From Mycobacterium colombiense (GTDB lineage Bacteria > Actinomycetota > Actinomycetes > Mycobacteriales > Mycobacteriaceae): a DNA stretch of 64,000 bases. The notes beneath the pieces were generated by a model that was given only the letters and a program-made list of their open reading frames with translations, was not told where the DNA came from and did no database searches. This document shows, piece after piece, positions 54,341 through 64,000 of the stretch. The translations under genes and the position numbers were made by a program. The stretch is from the NCBI RefSeq assembly GCF_001665835.1, contig NZ_LZSX01000063.1:1-64000 (forward strand), given 5' to 3'. How positions within the stretch are numbered: position 1 is the stretch's first letter; each line of letters starts with the position of its first letter.

Positions 54341-56461
54341 ATGGGTAGGCACAGTGCGCCCGACCCTGAGGACTCCTTCGACGAGCCATCTCGCGAGGAC
54401 GTCGTCGACGAGCCGCCCCGAGGTGACGAGGCAGGACGCCGCCACCGGGATGCCGGCGGCGACGAGGAAGCCGACCTCTACTCGGACCAAGATGACTACC
54501 CGGACGAGGGTGACTACTCGGACGAGGGCTATTACTCCGACGAACGTCGCCATCCCGACGACGGGGGCTTCGCGGCGGACGACGATCTCTACGCGGCCGA
54601 GGATTCGTTCGTAGACAGCGCCGCTGACGACTACCCGGAGTTTCCGTCGCGGCCGACTGCCGCGTCCAGCGCGGAGCCGCCGGACTCGTCACCGTCGCTC
54701 TTCCGGGGCGGGCATCGTGGGTTCGCCGATCGGCTGGGTGGTCATCGCAGCGAGGGCGGCCGTCGCGGCGTCAGCATCGGCGTGATCGTGGCGCTGGTCG
54801 CGGTCGTCGTGGTGGTGGGATCGGTGATCCTGTGGAGCTTCTTCGGTGACGCGCTGTCCAAGCGATCGCACACGGCGGCGGGCCGCTGCTCGGGCGGCCA
54901 GGAGACGGTGGCCGTCGTCGCGGACCCGTCGATCGCCGATTCCGTTCAGCAGTTCGCGGAGAGCTACAACAAGTCTGCCGGCCCGATCGGTGACCACTGC
55001 ATGGTGGTGAGCGTCAAGCCGGCCAACTCCGACGCCGTGCTGAACGGCTTCATCGGCAAGTGGCCCACGGAACTGGGTGGCCAGCCGGCGCTGTGGATTC
55101 CGGGCAGCTCGATCTCGGCCGCGCGGCTCGCCGGGGCGACGGCTCAGAAGACCGTCACCGAGAGCCATTCGCTGGTCACCTCGCCGGTGGTGCTGGCGAT
55201 CCGCCCCCAACTCGCCCCGGCCTTGTCCAACCAGAACTGGGCGGCGCTGCCCGGGCTGCAAACCAATCCGAATGCGTTGGCCGGGTTGAACTTACCCGCG
55301 TGGGGCTCGCTGCGGCTGGCGCTGCCGATGAATGGCAACGGGGACGCATCGTTTCTGGCCGGAGAGGCGGTGGCGGCCGCGTCGGTGCCGCCCGGCGCCC
55401 CGGTGACGCAGGGCACCGGCGCGGTGCGCAGCCTGCTGGGTGCACAACCCAAGCTGGCCGACAACTCGCTCACCGAGGCGATGAACACGCTGCTGAAGCC
55501 CGGTGACCCCGCGACCGCGCCCGTGCACGCGGTCGTCACCACCGAGCAGCAGCTGTTCCAGCGCGGCAAATCGTTGCCAGACGCCAACGGCGCCTTGGGG
55601 TTCTGGTTGCCACCCGGTTCCGCCGCGGTGGCCGACTACCCCACCGTGCTGCTCAGTGGTTCCTGGCTCAGCCGGGAACAGGCATCGGCGGCTAGCGAGT
55701 TCTCGCGTTTCATGCATAAGTCCGATCAGCTGGCCAAGCTGGCGAAGGCCGGCTTCCGCGTCAACGGGGTCAAACCGCCCAGCAGCCCGGTCACCAACTT
55801 CCCGGCGCTGCCGGCCGCGCTTTCGGTGGGCGATGAGCCGATGCGGGCCACCCTCGCCGAGGCGATGGCGAGCCCGTCGAGCGGGCAGGCCACGACCATC
55901 ATGCTCGACCAGTCGATGCCCGGCCAGGAAGGCGGAAAGTCCCGGCTGGCCAACGTGATCGGGGCGCTGCAGGACAAGATCAAGGCGCTGCCCGGCACCG
56001 CGGTGGTTGGGCTGTGGACATTCGACGGCCACGAGGGCCGCTCCGAGGTGGCGAGCGGGCCGCTGTCCGACGCCGTCAACGGCCAGCCGCGTTCGGCGGC
56101 GCTGGCCACCGCGCTGGACAAGCAGTACTCCTCGGGCGGCGGCGCGGTGTCCTTCACCACGCTGCGGATGCTCTACCAGGATATGCAGACCAACTACCAT
56201 GCGGGACAGACGAATTCGATCCTGTTGATCACCGCGGGACCGCACACCGACCAGACACTGGACGGACCGGGGCTGCAGGACTTCATCCGCAAGAGCGCCG
56301 ATCCGGCCAAACCCATCGCGGTGAATGTCATCGACTTCGGATCCGACCCGGACCGGGCGACCTGGGAAGCGGTCGCCCAGCTCAGTGGCGGTAGCTACCA
56401 GAATCTCGCGACGTCGACGTCCCCCGATCTCGCGTCGGCGGTCAACGCCTTTCTGAGCTGA
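54341..56461 (+). CDS. Membrane-anchored solute-binding/von Willebrand-type protein (Rv1836c-like)
   Basis: A 706-residue single-pass protein. Residues 1-143 are cytoplasmic and highly acidic with a DDYPDEGDYSDEGYYSDE repeat patch; one helix follows at about 144-167 (IGVIVALVAVVVVVGSVILW). Outside lie a periplasmic-binding-protein-like part (VAVVADPSIADSVQQFAESY) and a C-terminal von Willebrand A-like domain (TTIMLDQSMPGQ; SILLITAGPHTDQT). The MIDAS motif reads DQSMP rather than DxSxS, so metal binding is probably weakened. It matches Rv1836c, which has no known function. Confidence 0.8.
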   Translation: MGRHSAPDPEDSFDEPSREDVVDEPPRGDEAGRRHRDAGGDEEADLYSDQDDYPDEGDYSDEGYYSDERRHPDDGGFAADDDLYAAEDSFVDSAADDYPEFPSRPTAASSAEPPDSSPSLFRGGHRGFADRLGGHRSEGGRRGVSIGVIVALVAVVVVVGSVILWSFFGDALSKRSHTAAGRCSGGQETVAVVADPSIADSVQQFAESYNKSAGPIGDHCMVVSVKPANSDAVLNGFIGKWPTELGGQPALWIPGSSISAARLAGATAQKTVTESHSLVTSPVVLAIRPQLAPALSNQNWAALPGLQTNPNALAGLNLPAWGSLRLALPMNGNGDASFLAGEAVAAASVPPGAPVTQGTGAVRSLLGAQPKLADNSLTEAMNTLLKPGDPATAPVHAVVTTEQQLFQRGKSLPDANGALGFWLPPGSAAVADYPTVLLSGSWLSREQASAASEFSRFMHKSDQLAKLAKAGFRVNGVKPPSSPVTNFPALPAALSVGDEPMRATLAEAMASPSSGQATTIMLDQSMPGQEGGKSRLANVIGALQDKIKALPGTAVVGLWTFDGHEGRSEVASGPLSDAVNGQPRSAALATALDKQYSSGGGAVSFTTLRMLYQDMQTNYHAGQTNSILLITAGPHTDQTLDGPGLQDFIRKSADPAKPIAVNVIDFGSDPDRATWEAVAQLSGGSYQNLATSTSPDLASAVNAFLS

Positions 56462-56799
56462 CGGTCCGATCAGGCGCCGCCCGACGTGGAGCATGGTGCC
56501 GACGCGGTACGTGATAGATAGATCGCGTTTGCCTACCGGCGGTGTGACGGCTGCGGTGGTGCCGGGCGCTCGCGGAACATGCAGGTCGGATGCGACGAAA
56601 GGCATGGCTGCCATGTCGATTTCGACCGAATCTCTCGCCATCTCTGTCAAACGGCGGCGGTCTGTGCCAGACTCGACGATAGAAATCACCTCAGTTTCTA
56701 TCAGGCGCGGAGACTCAGGAGACGTGGTCGAGATGTCCGCTGGCGGCGCAAGTTGCACGCACCCGAATCCGTTCGAGGTCGATCCAGGAAGGCGGCGAC
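56462..56799. other. Promoter region of the DUF2236 operon
   Basis: These 338 bases hold no gene I can support. They contain a GATAGATCG 9-mer (56517-56525) also found at 58701-58709 before the tetR gene, a CATGGC-t-GCCATG dyad (56602-56614), and the long dyad at 56678-56702. The density of dyads suggests regulation of the downstream operon. Confidence 0.5.
56678..56702. promoter_or_regulatory. Inverted repeat, candidate TetR operator for the DUF2236 operon
   Basis: GATAGAAA-(9 bases)-TTTCTATC is a perfect 8-base dyad, 97 bases before the GTG of the first DUF2236 gene. It is less GC-rich than its surroundings. The TetR gene at the end of the same cluster is the obvious candidate regulator. 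Confidence 0.5.
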
Positions 56800-57690
56800 G
56801 TGGCCCATCCTCTGCCCGCTGATCCCGAACTTCCGGCCGCCGCGCCGGATCGGCGCGCCCAGCGCGCGGACACCGATTCCGCCAACACGTCGTTTCTGGC
56901 CGAGGAGATGTCGCCGTGGCTGACCCCGGCTTACGGTGCGGCGAATGTCGTGATGCAGCTGGCGAATGCCGGCGTGGCCTACGGCGTGATGGAGAGCAAG
57001 GTCGACAGCGGCAATCTGCACAAGCACCCGTTCAAGCGGGCTCGCACCACGTTCACCTACATCGCGGTGGCCATCGCCGGAAATGCCAAGGATCGCAGGG
57101 TGTATCGGGAAGCGGTCAACGGCGCACACGTCCCGGTGCGGTCCGGTCCGCAAAGCCCGGTGAGCTACAACGCGTTCGACCCCGCGTTACAGCTCTGGGT
57201 GGCATCCTGCATGGCCGCGGTCTTTGAGGACACCCGCAGGCTGCGGCGCGGTCGATCCCGTCACGACCCCGAAACGATTCACCGGGCAGCCTCGGTGTTT
57301 GCGACCACACTGCAGGTGCCGCCCGAAATGTGGCCCGCCGATCGGACGGCCGCTGACCGCTACTGGCGGCAGCAACTGGACCGGCTCGACTTCGACGAAC
57401 GGATGCGCGGCTATCTGATCGGTATCGCGCGCCTGAACTTCCTGCCCGCGCCCATCCCGGCACTGTTCGGTAGCTGGAACCTGTTCATGACGCTGGGCTA
57501 TCTGCCAGCGCAACTGCGCGACAAGCTCGGATTCGGCTGGTCGGCCGCGCAGCAACGCCGATTCGACCGCTGGCAGGGCGTTCTCGGGGTGCTGGACCTG
57601 TTCACGCCGCGGTTTCTGATGCGGCTGGGTGTGCAAACGGTCGTGTGGGACATGCGGTTGCGCCGCATCACCGGTGCGACGGTGGTGTGA
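56800..57690 (+). CDS. MpaB/DUF2236 family (latex-clearing-like) protein A
   Basis: A 296-residue helical protein of the DUF2236/MpaB oxygenase family: HPFKRARTTFTYIAVAIAGN, VNGAHVPVRSGPQSPVSYNA, FDPALQLWVASCMAAVFEDT and FNLPAP-type end (RLNFLPAPIPALFGSWNLFM). The canonical WVHAT segment of the family reads WVASC here, so a usual His is missing. It starts at GTG 56800 after AGGAAGG and is followed 32 bases later by a second family member. Oxygenase activity with haem is known for some relatives, not shown here. Confidence 0.8.
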   Translation: MAHPLPADPELPAAAPDRRAQRADTDSANTSFLAEEMSPWLTPAYGAANVVMQLANAGVAYGVMESKVDSGNLHKHPFKRARTTFTYIAVAIAGNAKDRRVYREAVNGAHVPVRSGPQSPVSYNAFDPALQLWVASCMAAVFEDTRRLRRGRSRHDPETIHRAASVFATTLQVPPEMWPADRTAADRYWRQQLDRLDFDERMRGYLIGIARLNFLPAPIPALFGSWNLFMTLGYLPAQLRDKLGFGWSAAQQRRFDRWQGVLGVLDLFTPRFLMRLGVQTVVWDMRLRRITGATVV

Positions 57691-57722
57691 CCCGAACTCT
57701 CGCCCATCAAAGGAGGAGCGGC

Positions 57723-58691
57723 ATGACGACGCCGGCGAGCTTCGTACAACATGGCAATGGATCAGGTGCGAGGGTGAGACCAGACGCGGCGCACCGCGAA
57801 TTGGCGGACGACGTCCGGTGGTTCGCGGGCTCGCCCTTGGCGGCGGCATTCGGTCGGCTGGCCCTCGACCAGGTGGCGCACCGGGAGATCGCCGCGGCGG
57901 TGGACCGCAGCGGACGGTTCGCCGACAACTTCACCGACCGCGGCATCCGCAGCGCCGCGTTCACCGCCCTGGCTACCTTCGGCGACAGCTCCGACGTGCG
58001 GACGTCGCGGGCCGACCTCAAACGATTGCACCGCGACGTGCGGGGCACCGGCAAGGACTCGTTCGGCGACACCCGTTACAGCGCATTGGATCCCGACGTG
58101 TGGATCTGGGTGGCCGTGAGCGGCCTCAACCTGCTGTATCAGGCGTATCTGCGGGTGTGCGGTCGTCGGCTCACCGCCGCCGAGAAGGAGGTGGTCTACC
58201 AGACGCTGCGGGCGGAGCTGCAATTCCTGGAATTGCCCAGCAAGCAGGCGAAGCTGCCGGCGACCCTGCACGACATGCTGGACTACTACAACGCCGTCGC
58301 GGCAAAAGATCTGGCCGACAACGACTTTCTGCAATTCGCCAACCGCAGCTTCGTCGCGCCACCGATCCCGAAGTTGTTGTTACCCCGGCAGATACGGCCG
58401 CTGCTGCGGCTGGCATGGCCGGTGATGACGACGCTGGCGTCCCGGCCGGTGGTCGTCTGCTCGGCCGCGGTCGCCCATCCCACGATGCGCGGGCTGCTCG
58501 GCGTCCGGTGGGGCACGCGTGAGCAAATCGAGTTCGCCGTCTACGTAGCCGCCTTACAGCTGGGCTGGCGTTGGTTGCCGCGCCGGCTCACCCTGGAGCC
58601 CCTGGCCTACAACCGTTACCGGTACGAGCGGCTACGCGACCGCTATCGCTCGGTGTTGCTCGATTCGTTCGCCGCGCCGAGCCGAGCCTGA
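57723..58691 (+). CDS. MpaB/DUF2236 family protein B
   Basis: A 322-residue second member, clearly diverged from protein A: AFTALATFGDSSDVRTSRAD, LKRLHRDVRGTGKDSFGDTR, YSALDPDVWIWVAVSGLNLL and FLELPSKQAKLPATLHDMLD. The WVHAT region reads WVAVS, again without His. ATG 57723 follows a strong AAAGGAGGAG site. It and protein A are probably subunits of one complex or a duplicated pair acting in sequence. TetR follows on the same strand. Confidence 0.78.
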   Translation: MTTPASFVQHGNGSGARVRPDAAHRELADDVRWFAGSPLAAAFGRLALDQVAHREIAAAVDRSGRFADNFTDRGIRSAAFTALATFGDSSDVRTSRADLKRLHRDVRGTGKDSFGDTRYSALDPDVWIWVAVSGLNLLYQAYLRVCGRRLTAAEKEVVYQTLRAELQFLELPSKQAKLPATLHDMLDYYNAVAAKDLADNDFLQFANRSFVAPPIPKLLLPRQIRPLLRLAWPVMTTLASRPVVVCSAAVAHPTMRGLLGVRWGTREQIEFAVYVAALQLGWRWLPRRLTLEPLAYNRYRYERLRDRYRSVLLDSFAAPSRA

Positions 58692-58808
58692 TTTCGGCAC
58701 GATAGATCGACTGGGGCGGCGGGCACCCGGAGAAGTTCACCGCCCCTGTGGGTGAATACGCTGATACATCGCAGGATCGACGTGATACCCCGATCGGCTG
58801 GAGGCCAG

Positions 58809-59453
58809 ATGGTTGACCCCGCAATGCTGCTGGGCCTGGTGCCCGACGGTCTGGCCACCCTCGATCCGACGGCCCGCACCATCGTCACCGCGGCACGCAC
58901 CTGCTTCACCGAGCGCGGATTCTCCAACACCACCATGCAGGACATCGCCGACACCGCCGGTGTCGGTGTCGCCACGGTCTACCGCCGCTTCCGGCACAAG
59001 CGAAACCTGGTGCGGCTGACCATCATGGACGAATCACTGCGGCTGAGCACGCTCGTCTCTGAGGTCGCGGGCCGGGCGGCGTCGCCGGAAGAGGGGATCG
59101 CGGAAGTCTTCGCGGCCTTCGTCCACGAAGCCTCCGCGCCCAAGCTGCTCACCCGGAGCATCCGCGAATCACCCGCCGCCGGTGAACTATCCGCCTACCT
59201 GACCGATGAGAACCTGATCGCCATGACCCGCGGCTACATAGCCACCTGGCTACGCCGATGGCAGGAACGCGGCGAACTGTCCGCCGATCTCGATGCCGAG
59301 GTGGTCGGCGAGATGATCGGACGGCTGATCATCTCGCTGATCAGGACGCCGAAGTCGGTCATCCCGATCTACAACCAGAACCAGGCCCGCGACTTCGCCC
59401 GCCGCTACCTGGTGCCGCTGGTGTTACAAGCCCCGGCGACGGCTCCCGGCTGA
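58809..59453 (+). CDS. TetR-family regulator of the DUF2236 cluster
   Basis: A 214-residue regulator with the N-terminal HTH: TIVTAARTCFTERGFSNTTM and QDIADTAGVGVATVYRRFRH, then a mainly helical ligand domain (AEVFAAFVHEASAPKLLTRS; EVVGEMIGRLIISLIRTPKS). ATG 58809 follows GGAGG; the earlier in-frame GTG at 58752 has no ribosome site. Between protein B and this gene lies a GGGGCGG...CCGCCCC stem (about 58712-58746). It probably represses the two upstream genes. Confidence 0.85.
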   Translation: MVDPAMLLGLVPDGLATLDPTARTIVTAARTCFTERGFSNTTMQDIADTAGVGVATVYRRFRHKRNLVRLTIMDESLRLSTLVSEVAGRAASPEEGIAEVFAAFVHEASAPKLLTRSIRESPAAGELSAYLTDENLIAMTRGYIATWLRRWQERGELSADLDAEVVGEMIGRLIISLIRTPKSVIPIYNQNQARDFARRYLVPLVLQAPATAPG

Positions 59454-59472
59454 GACGCGACCCGCGCCACCG

Positions 59473-62298
<2,826 letters not shown>

Positions 62299-62350
62299 TG
62301 GAAACTCCTGAGTAGGCGGGCGAAGACATATCAAGGCAGAGGACTAACGG

Positions 62351-62566
62351 CCCTCTCCCTCTGTCTTCACCCGTTCGCCGGGCGCCTGAGAGATTCGGTG
62401 CCCGATGCTGCCTGAGCGCCTTTCCCCATCGGCGGGCGCGGACCACGCGGGTCCTCGCCGCTTTCCAGAGGCATCATGATTTCGCGCGGTCCGGGTGCCT
62501 GAGAGGTTGACGGAGAGGTGTTGCTCCTTCGGCGTCCGTGGCTGGCAGCCACGGAACTCTCCCGCT
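62351..62566 (-). ncRNA. Tandem glycine riboswitch in the gcvP leader
   Basis: On the minus strand two aptamers follow one another. The first begins GAGCGGGAGAGTTCC and includes GCCGAAGGAGCAA and CCTCTCAGGCACCCGGACCG; the second begins near TCTGGAAAGCGG and includes GCCGATGGGGAAAG and TCTCTCAGGCGCC, ending GACAGAGGGAGAGGGCC. The GCCGA(A/T)GG-like core and CTCAGG(C)-like core of glycine aptamers appear twice. The riboswitch ends about 50 bases before the gcvP start. Glycine binding probably raises expression of the cleavage enzyme. Confidence 0.88.
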
Positions 62567-62636
62567 CGAATGCGATGCGCAGCCCAGTTTACTCGGACCG
62601 CGACGGGTGCGGCGCGGTGTGCGGTGGGCGCGCCGC

Positions 62637-63266
62637 TCAGCCGATCTTGCGGTCGCGGTGCTTGCGCCGGGACGCCAGCTCGTCCTCGGGCTCGGCGATC
62701 GACTCGCCGCCGTCGGCCCGCTCGCCGGGGAAGTCGGCGATGACGCCGGTCAGCTCGCGCATGGCACCCGATACGGCGATGCCGAAGACGCCCTGCCCGC
62801 CCTGCAGCAGGTCGACGACCTCTTCGGCCGACGTGCACTCGTAAACCGTGGTGCCGTCGGAGAACAGGGTGATGTTGGCCAGATCCTGGACACCGCGCTG
62901 ACGCAGGTGATCGACCGCGACGCGGATGTTGTGCAACGAGATGCCGGTGTCCAGCAGCCGCTTGACGATCTTGAGGACGAGGATGTCCTTGAACGAGTAG
63001 AGCCGCTGGCTGCCGGAGCCGGCCGCGCTGCGGATCGACGGGACCACCAGCGAGGTGCGTGCCCAGTAGTCGAGCTGCCGGTACGTGATGCCGGCGATCT
63101 GGCAGGCGCTCGGACCGCGGTAGCCGACCAGCTCGTCGGGCACGGAGTCGTCCGGGAAAAGCCCGGGCTGCACGGGTGCGCTGGCGACGGTGACGGGGCG
63201 GTCACTGGCCGCCGGGCTACCGCTGTCGGCTAGGTTGAGCTGCTCTTGGCGTGGCTGCTCGCTCAC
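62637..63266 (-). CDS. resR: MerR-family transcriptional regulator ResR/McdR (Rv1830-like)
   Basis: A 209-residue regulator with a Mer[24 protein letters not shown] (about residues 50-69), then [20 protein letters not shown] and the coupling helix. The C-terminal part ([20 protein letters not shown]) is the effector region. The M. tuberculosis homologue Rv1830 (resR) is known from clinical isolates to modulate growth and antibiotic tolerance, and the smegmatis protein McdR affects cell division. GTG 63266 follows GAGGAA. It sits between gcvP and the Rv1829-type gene as in M. tuberculosis. Confidence 0.88.
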   Translation of the reverse strand: MSEQPRQEQLNLADSGSPAASDRPVTVASAPVQPGLFPDDSVPDELVGYRGPSACQIAGITYRQLDYWARTSLVVPSIRSAAGSGSQRLYSFKDILVLKIVKRLLDTGISLHNIRVAVDHLRQRGVQDLANITLFSDGTTVYECTSAEEVVDLLQGGQGVFGIAVSGAMRELTGVIADFPGERADGGESIAEPEDELASRRKHRDRKIG

Positions 63267-63446
63267 GGTGGTTCCTCTCCGCGATCGCGCTCGCGTCGTT
63301 AGCTGCGTCTGAGGCTGCATTGCAGCTACGTTTGCTCAGGCCCGAGTGCTAGTAGAGCTTACGCTTTCTGATAGCCGCCGCGCCTGTAGTCGTGATCAAA
63401 GTATGGCCGCCGCGAGGCCAAGTGGGCGGGCTATCCGCCAGCGTGT

Positions 63447-63485
63447 CGACATCACGGTGTGGTTTGAGATGGATCCGTGATGTCG
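63447..63485. repeat. Long perfect inverted repeat between resR and the Rv1829-type gene
   Basis: CGACATCACGG at 63447-63457 and CCGTGATGTCG at 63475-63485 form a perfect 11-base dyad with a 17-base spacer. It lies 59 bases beyond the stop of the Rv1829-type gene and 180 bases upstream of resR. It could end the first transcript or be an operator for resR autoregulation. The remainder of 63267-63544 holds no gene I can support. Confidence 0.5.
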
Positions 63486-63544
63486 CCATCCAGGCTAAAC
63501 CAGCCGCCCCACCGTTCCCAAGTGCTGGTGGTAGCGGGTTTGCG

Positions 63545-64000
63545 CTAGGTGGCCTTGAAATCGTCCGGGGACACGCTGTCGAGAAATTCCTTGAACTTCT
63601 CCACCTCGTCCTCCCGGACGGCGGTGCCACCTTCCTCATCGGTCTCGTCGGGAATCAGCAGGCCGGCTTGGGCAAGCACGCCTTCCTCGACGTAGATCGG
63701 AACACCGACCCGCAACGCGATCGCCACCGAGTCCGAGGGCCGGGCCGACACGGTGATGTTGCGGTCGAACACCAGGTCAGCGTAGAAAGTGCCCTCTTGC
63801 AGATCGACGATCCGCACCTCTTTCAGCGAATGCCCAAGCGCGGCAATGACATCCCTGATCAGATCGTGCGTCAACGGGCGCGGCGGCTCAACGCCTTGCT
63901 GCTCGAGGGCGATGGCGGCGGCCTCCGACTGACCGATCCAGATCGGAAGGTAACGGTCACCGTTGGTTTCGCGCAGTAACAGCACCGGCTGGTTCTGCGG
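63545..64000 (-). CDS. Bifunctional nuclease-domain (DUF151) protein (Rv1829-like), 5' end cut
   Basis: About 151 residues of an otherwise 160-165-residue protein: PVLLLRETNGDRYLPIWIGQ, SEAAAIALEQQGVEPPRPLT, FYADLVFDRNITVSARPSDS and VAIALRVGVPIYVEEGVLAQ define the BFN (DUF151) domain. Plant BFN proteins have DNase/RNase activity; the role of Rv1829 is not known. The frame is open to the right edge, where it reads PQNQPVLLLR, so the start lies outside the window. Cotranscription with resR is possible. Confidence 0.9.
   Translation of the reverse strand, partial: PQNQPVLLLRETNGDRYLPIWIGQSEAAAIALEQQGVEPPRPLTHDLIRDVIAALGHSLKEVRIVDLQEGTFYADLVFDRNITVSARPSDSVAIALRVGVPIYVEEGVLAQAGLLIPDETDEEGGTAVREDEVEKFKEFLDSVSPDDFKAT

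Overview
The window is high-GC mycobacterial chromosome, most likely a slow grower near the Mycobacterium avium complex. No assignment below rests on a database search; homologues are named from recognised protein sequence and gene order. From left to right the genes follow the M. tuberculosis order from about Rv1879 down to Rv1829: glnA3, an Rv1877-type transporter, bfrA, lldD2, Rv1869c-Rv1863c, adhA, apa, modABC, ndh, blaIR, gnd1, guaB1, the CBS pair, glcB, Rv1836c, gcvP, Rv1830 and Rv1829. Several features separate it from M. tuberculosis: an intact oxyR-ahpC-ahpD unit at a different locus, a lon protease gene, a phosphoketolase, a second undecaprenyl-diphosphatase gene, and no urease cluster beside ndh.

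Layout. 1-0.9 kb: 5' end of sahH, then degenerate sequence with a frameshifted TrkA-C fragment. 0.9-10 kb: amidohydrolase/glnA3 pair, F420-type oxidoreductase, AhpD-like protein, MFS pump with a fused winged-helix domain, bfrA and a divergent bfd-like ferredoxin around two iron boxes, then enoyl-CoA hydratase, an Rv1875-like protein and an EthD protein. 10-18 kb: oxyR/ahpCD, a GH13 enzyme, DUF1810 protein, lldD2, lon. 18-24 kb: small enzymes and hypotheticals, a ferredoxin-reductase-like flavoprotein and an Rv1868-like protein. 24-33 kb: a CoA-transferase ORF that runs into a thiolase-like gene after an apparent one-base loss, uppP, a phosphoesterase remnant, SDR, xfp and a CPBP protease. 33-43 kb: adhA, Rv1861-like, apa, modCBA, SDR, LLM oxidoreductase, ndh. 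43-52 kb: thioesterase, blaI-blaR, gnd1, guaB1, a convergent mbtL/mbtK pair and two CBS membrane proteins. 52-64 kb: glcB, a von Willebrand-like membrane protein, two MpaB/DUF2236 proteins with a TetR regulator, gcvP behind a tandem glycine riboswitch, resR and an Rv1829-type bifunctional nuclease cut by the right edge.

Common threads. Iron: IdeR-like boxes lie at bfrA/bfd, between the thioesterase and blaI, and before both mbtL and mbtK. Peroxide defence: oxyR-ahpCD and the ferritin. Central carbon and redox: lldD2, ndh, gnd1, xfp, glcB, gcvP. The signals most worth checking are the CoA-transferase/thiolase read-through, the reduced mbtLK locus, the iron box and BlaI-like operator in one short region, the DUF2236 pair with its inverted-repeat operator candidate, and the small ORF coupled to the CBS pair. 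I found no tRNA, rRNA, insertion sequence, prophage or CRISPR array.
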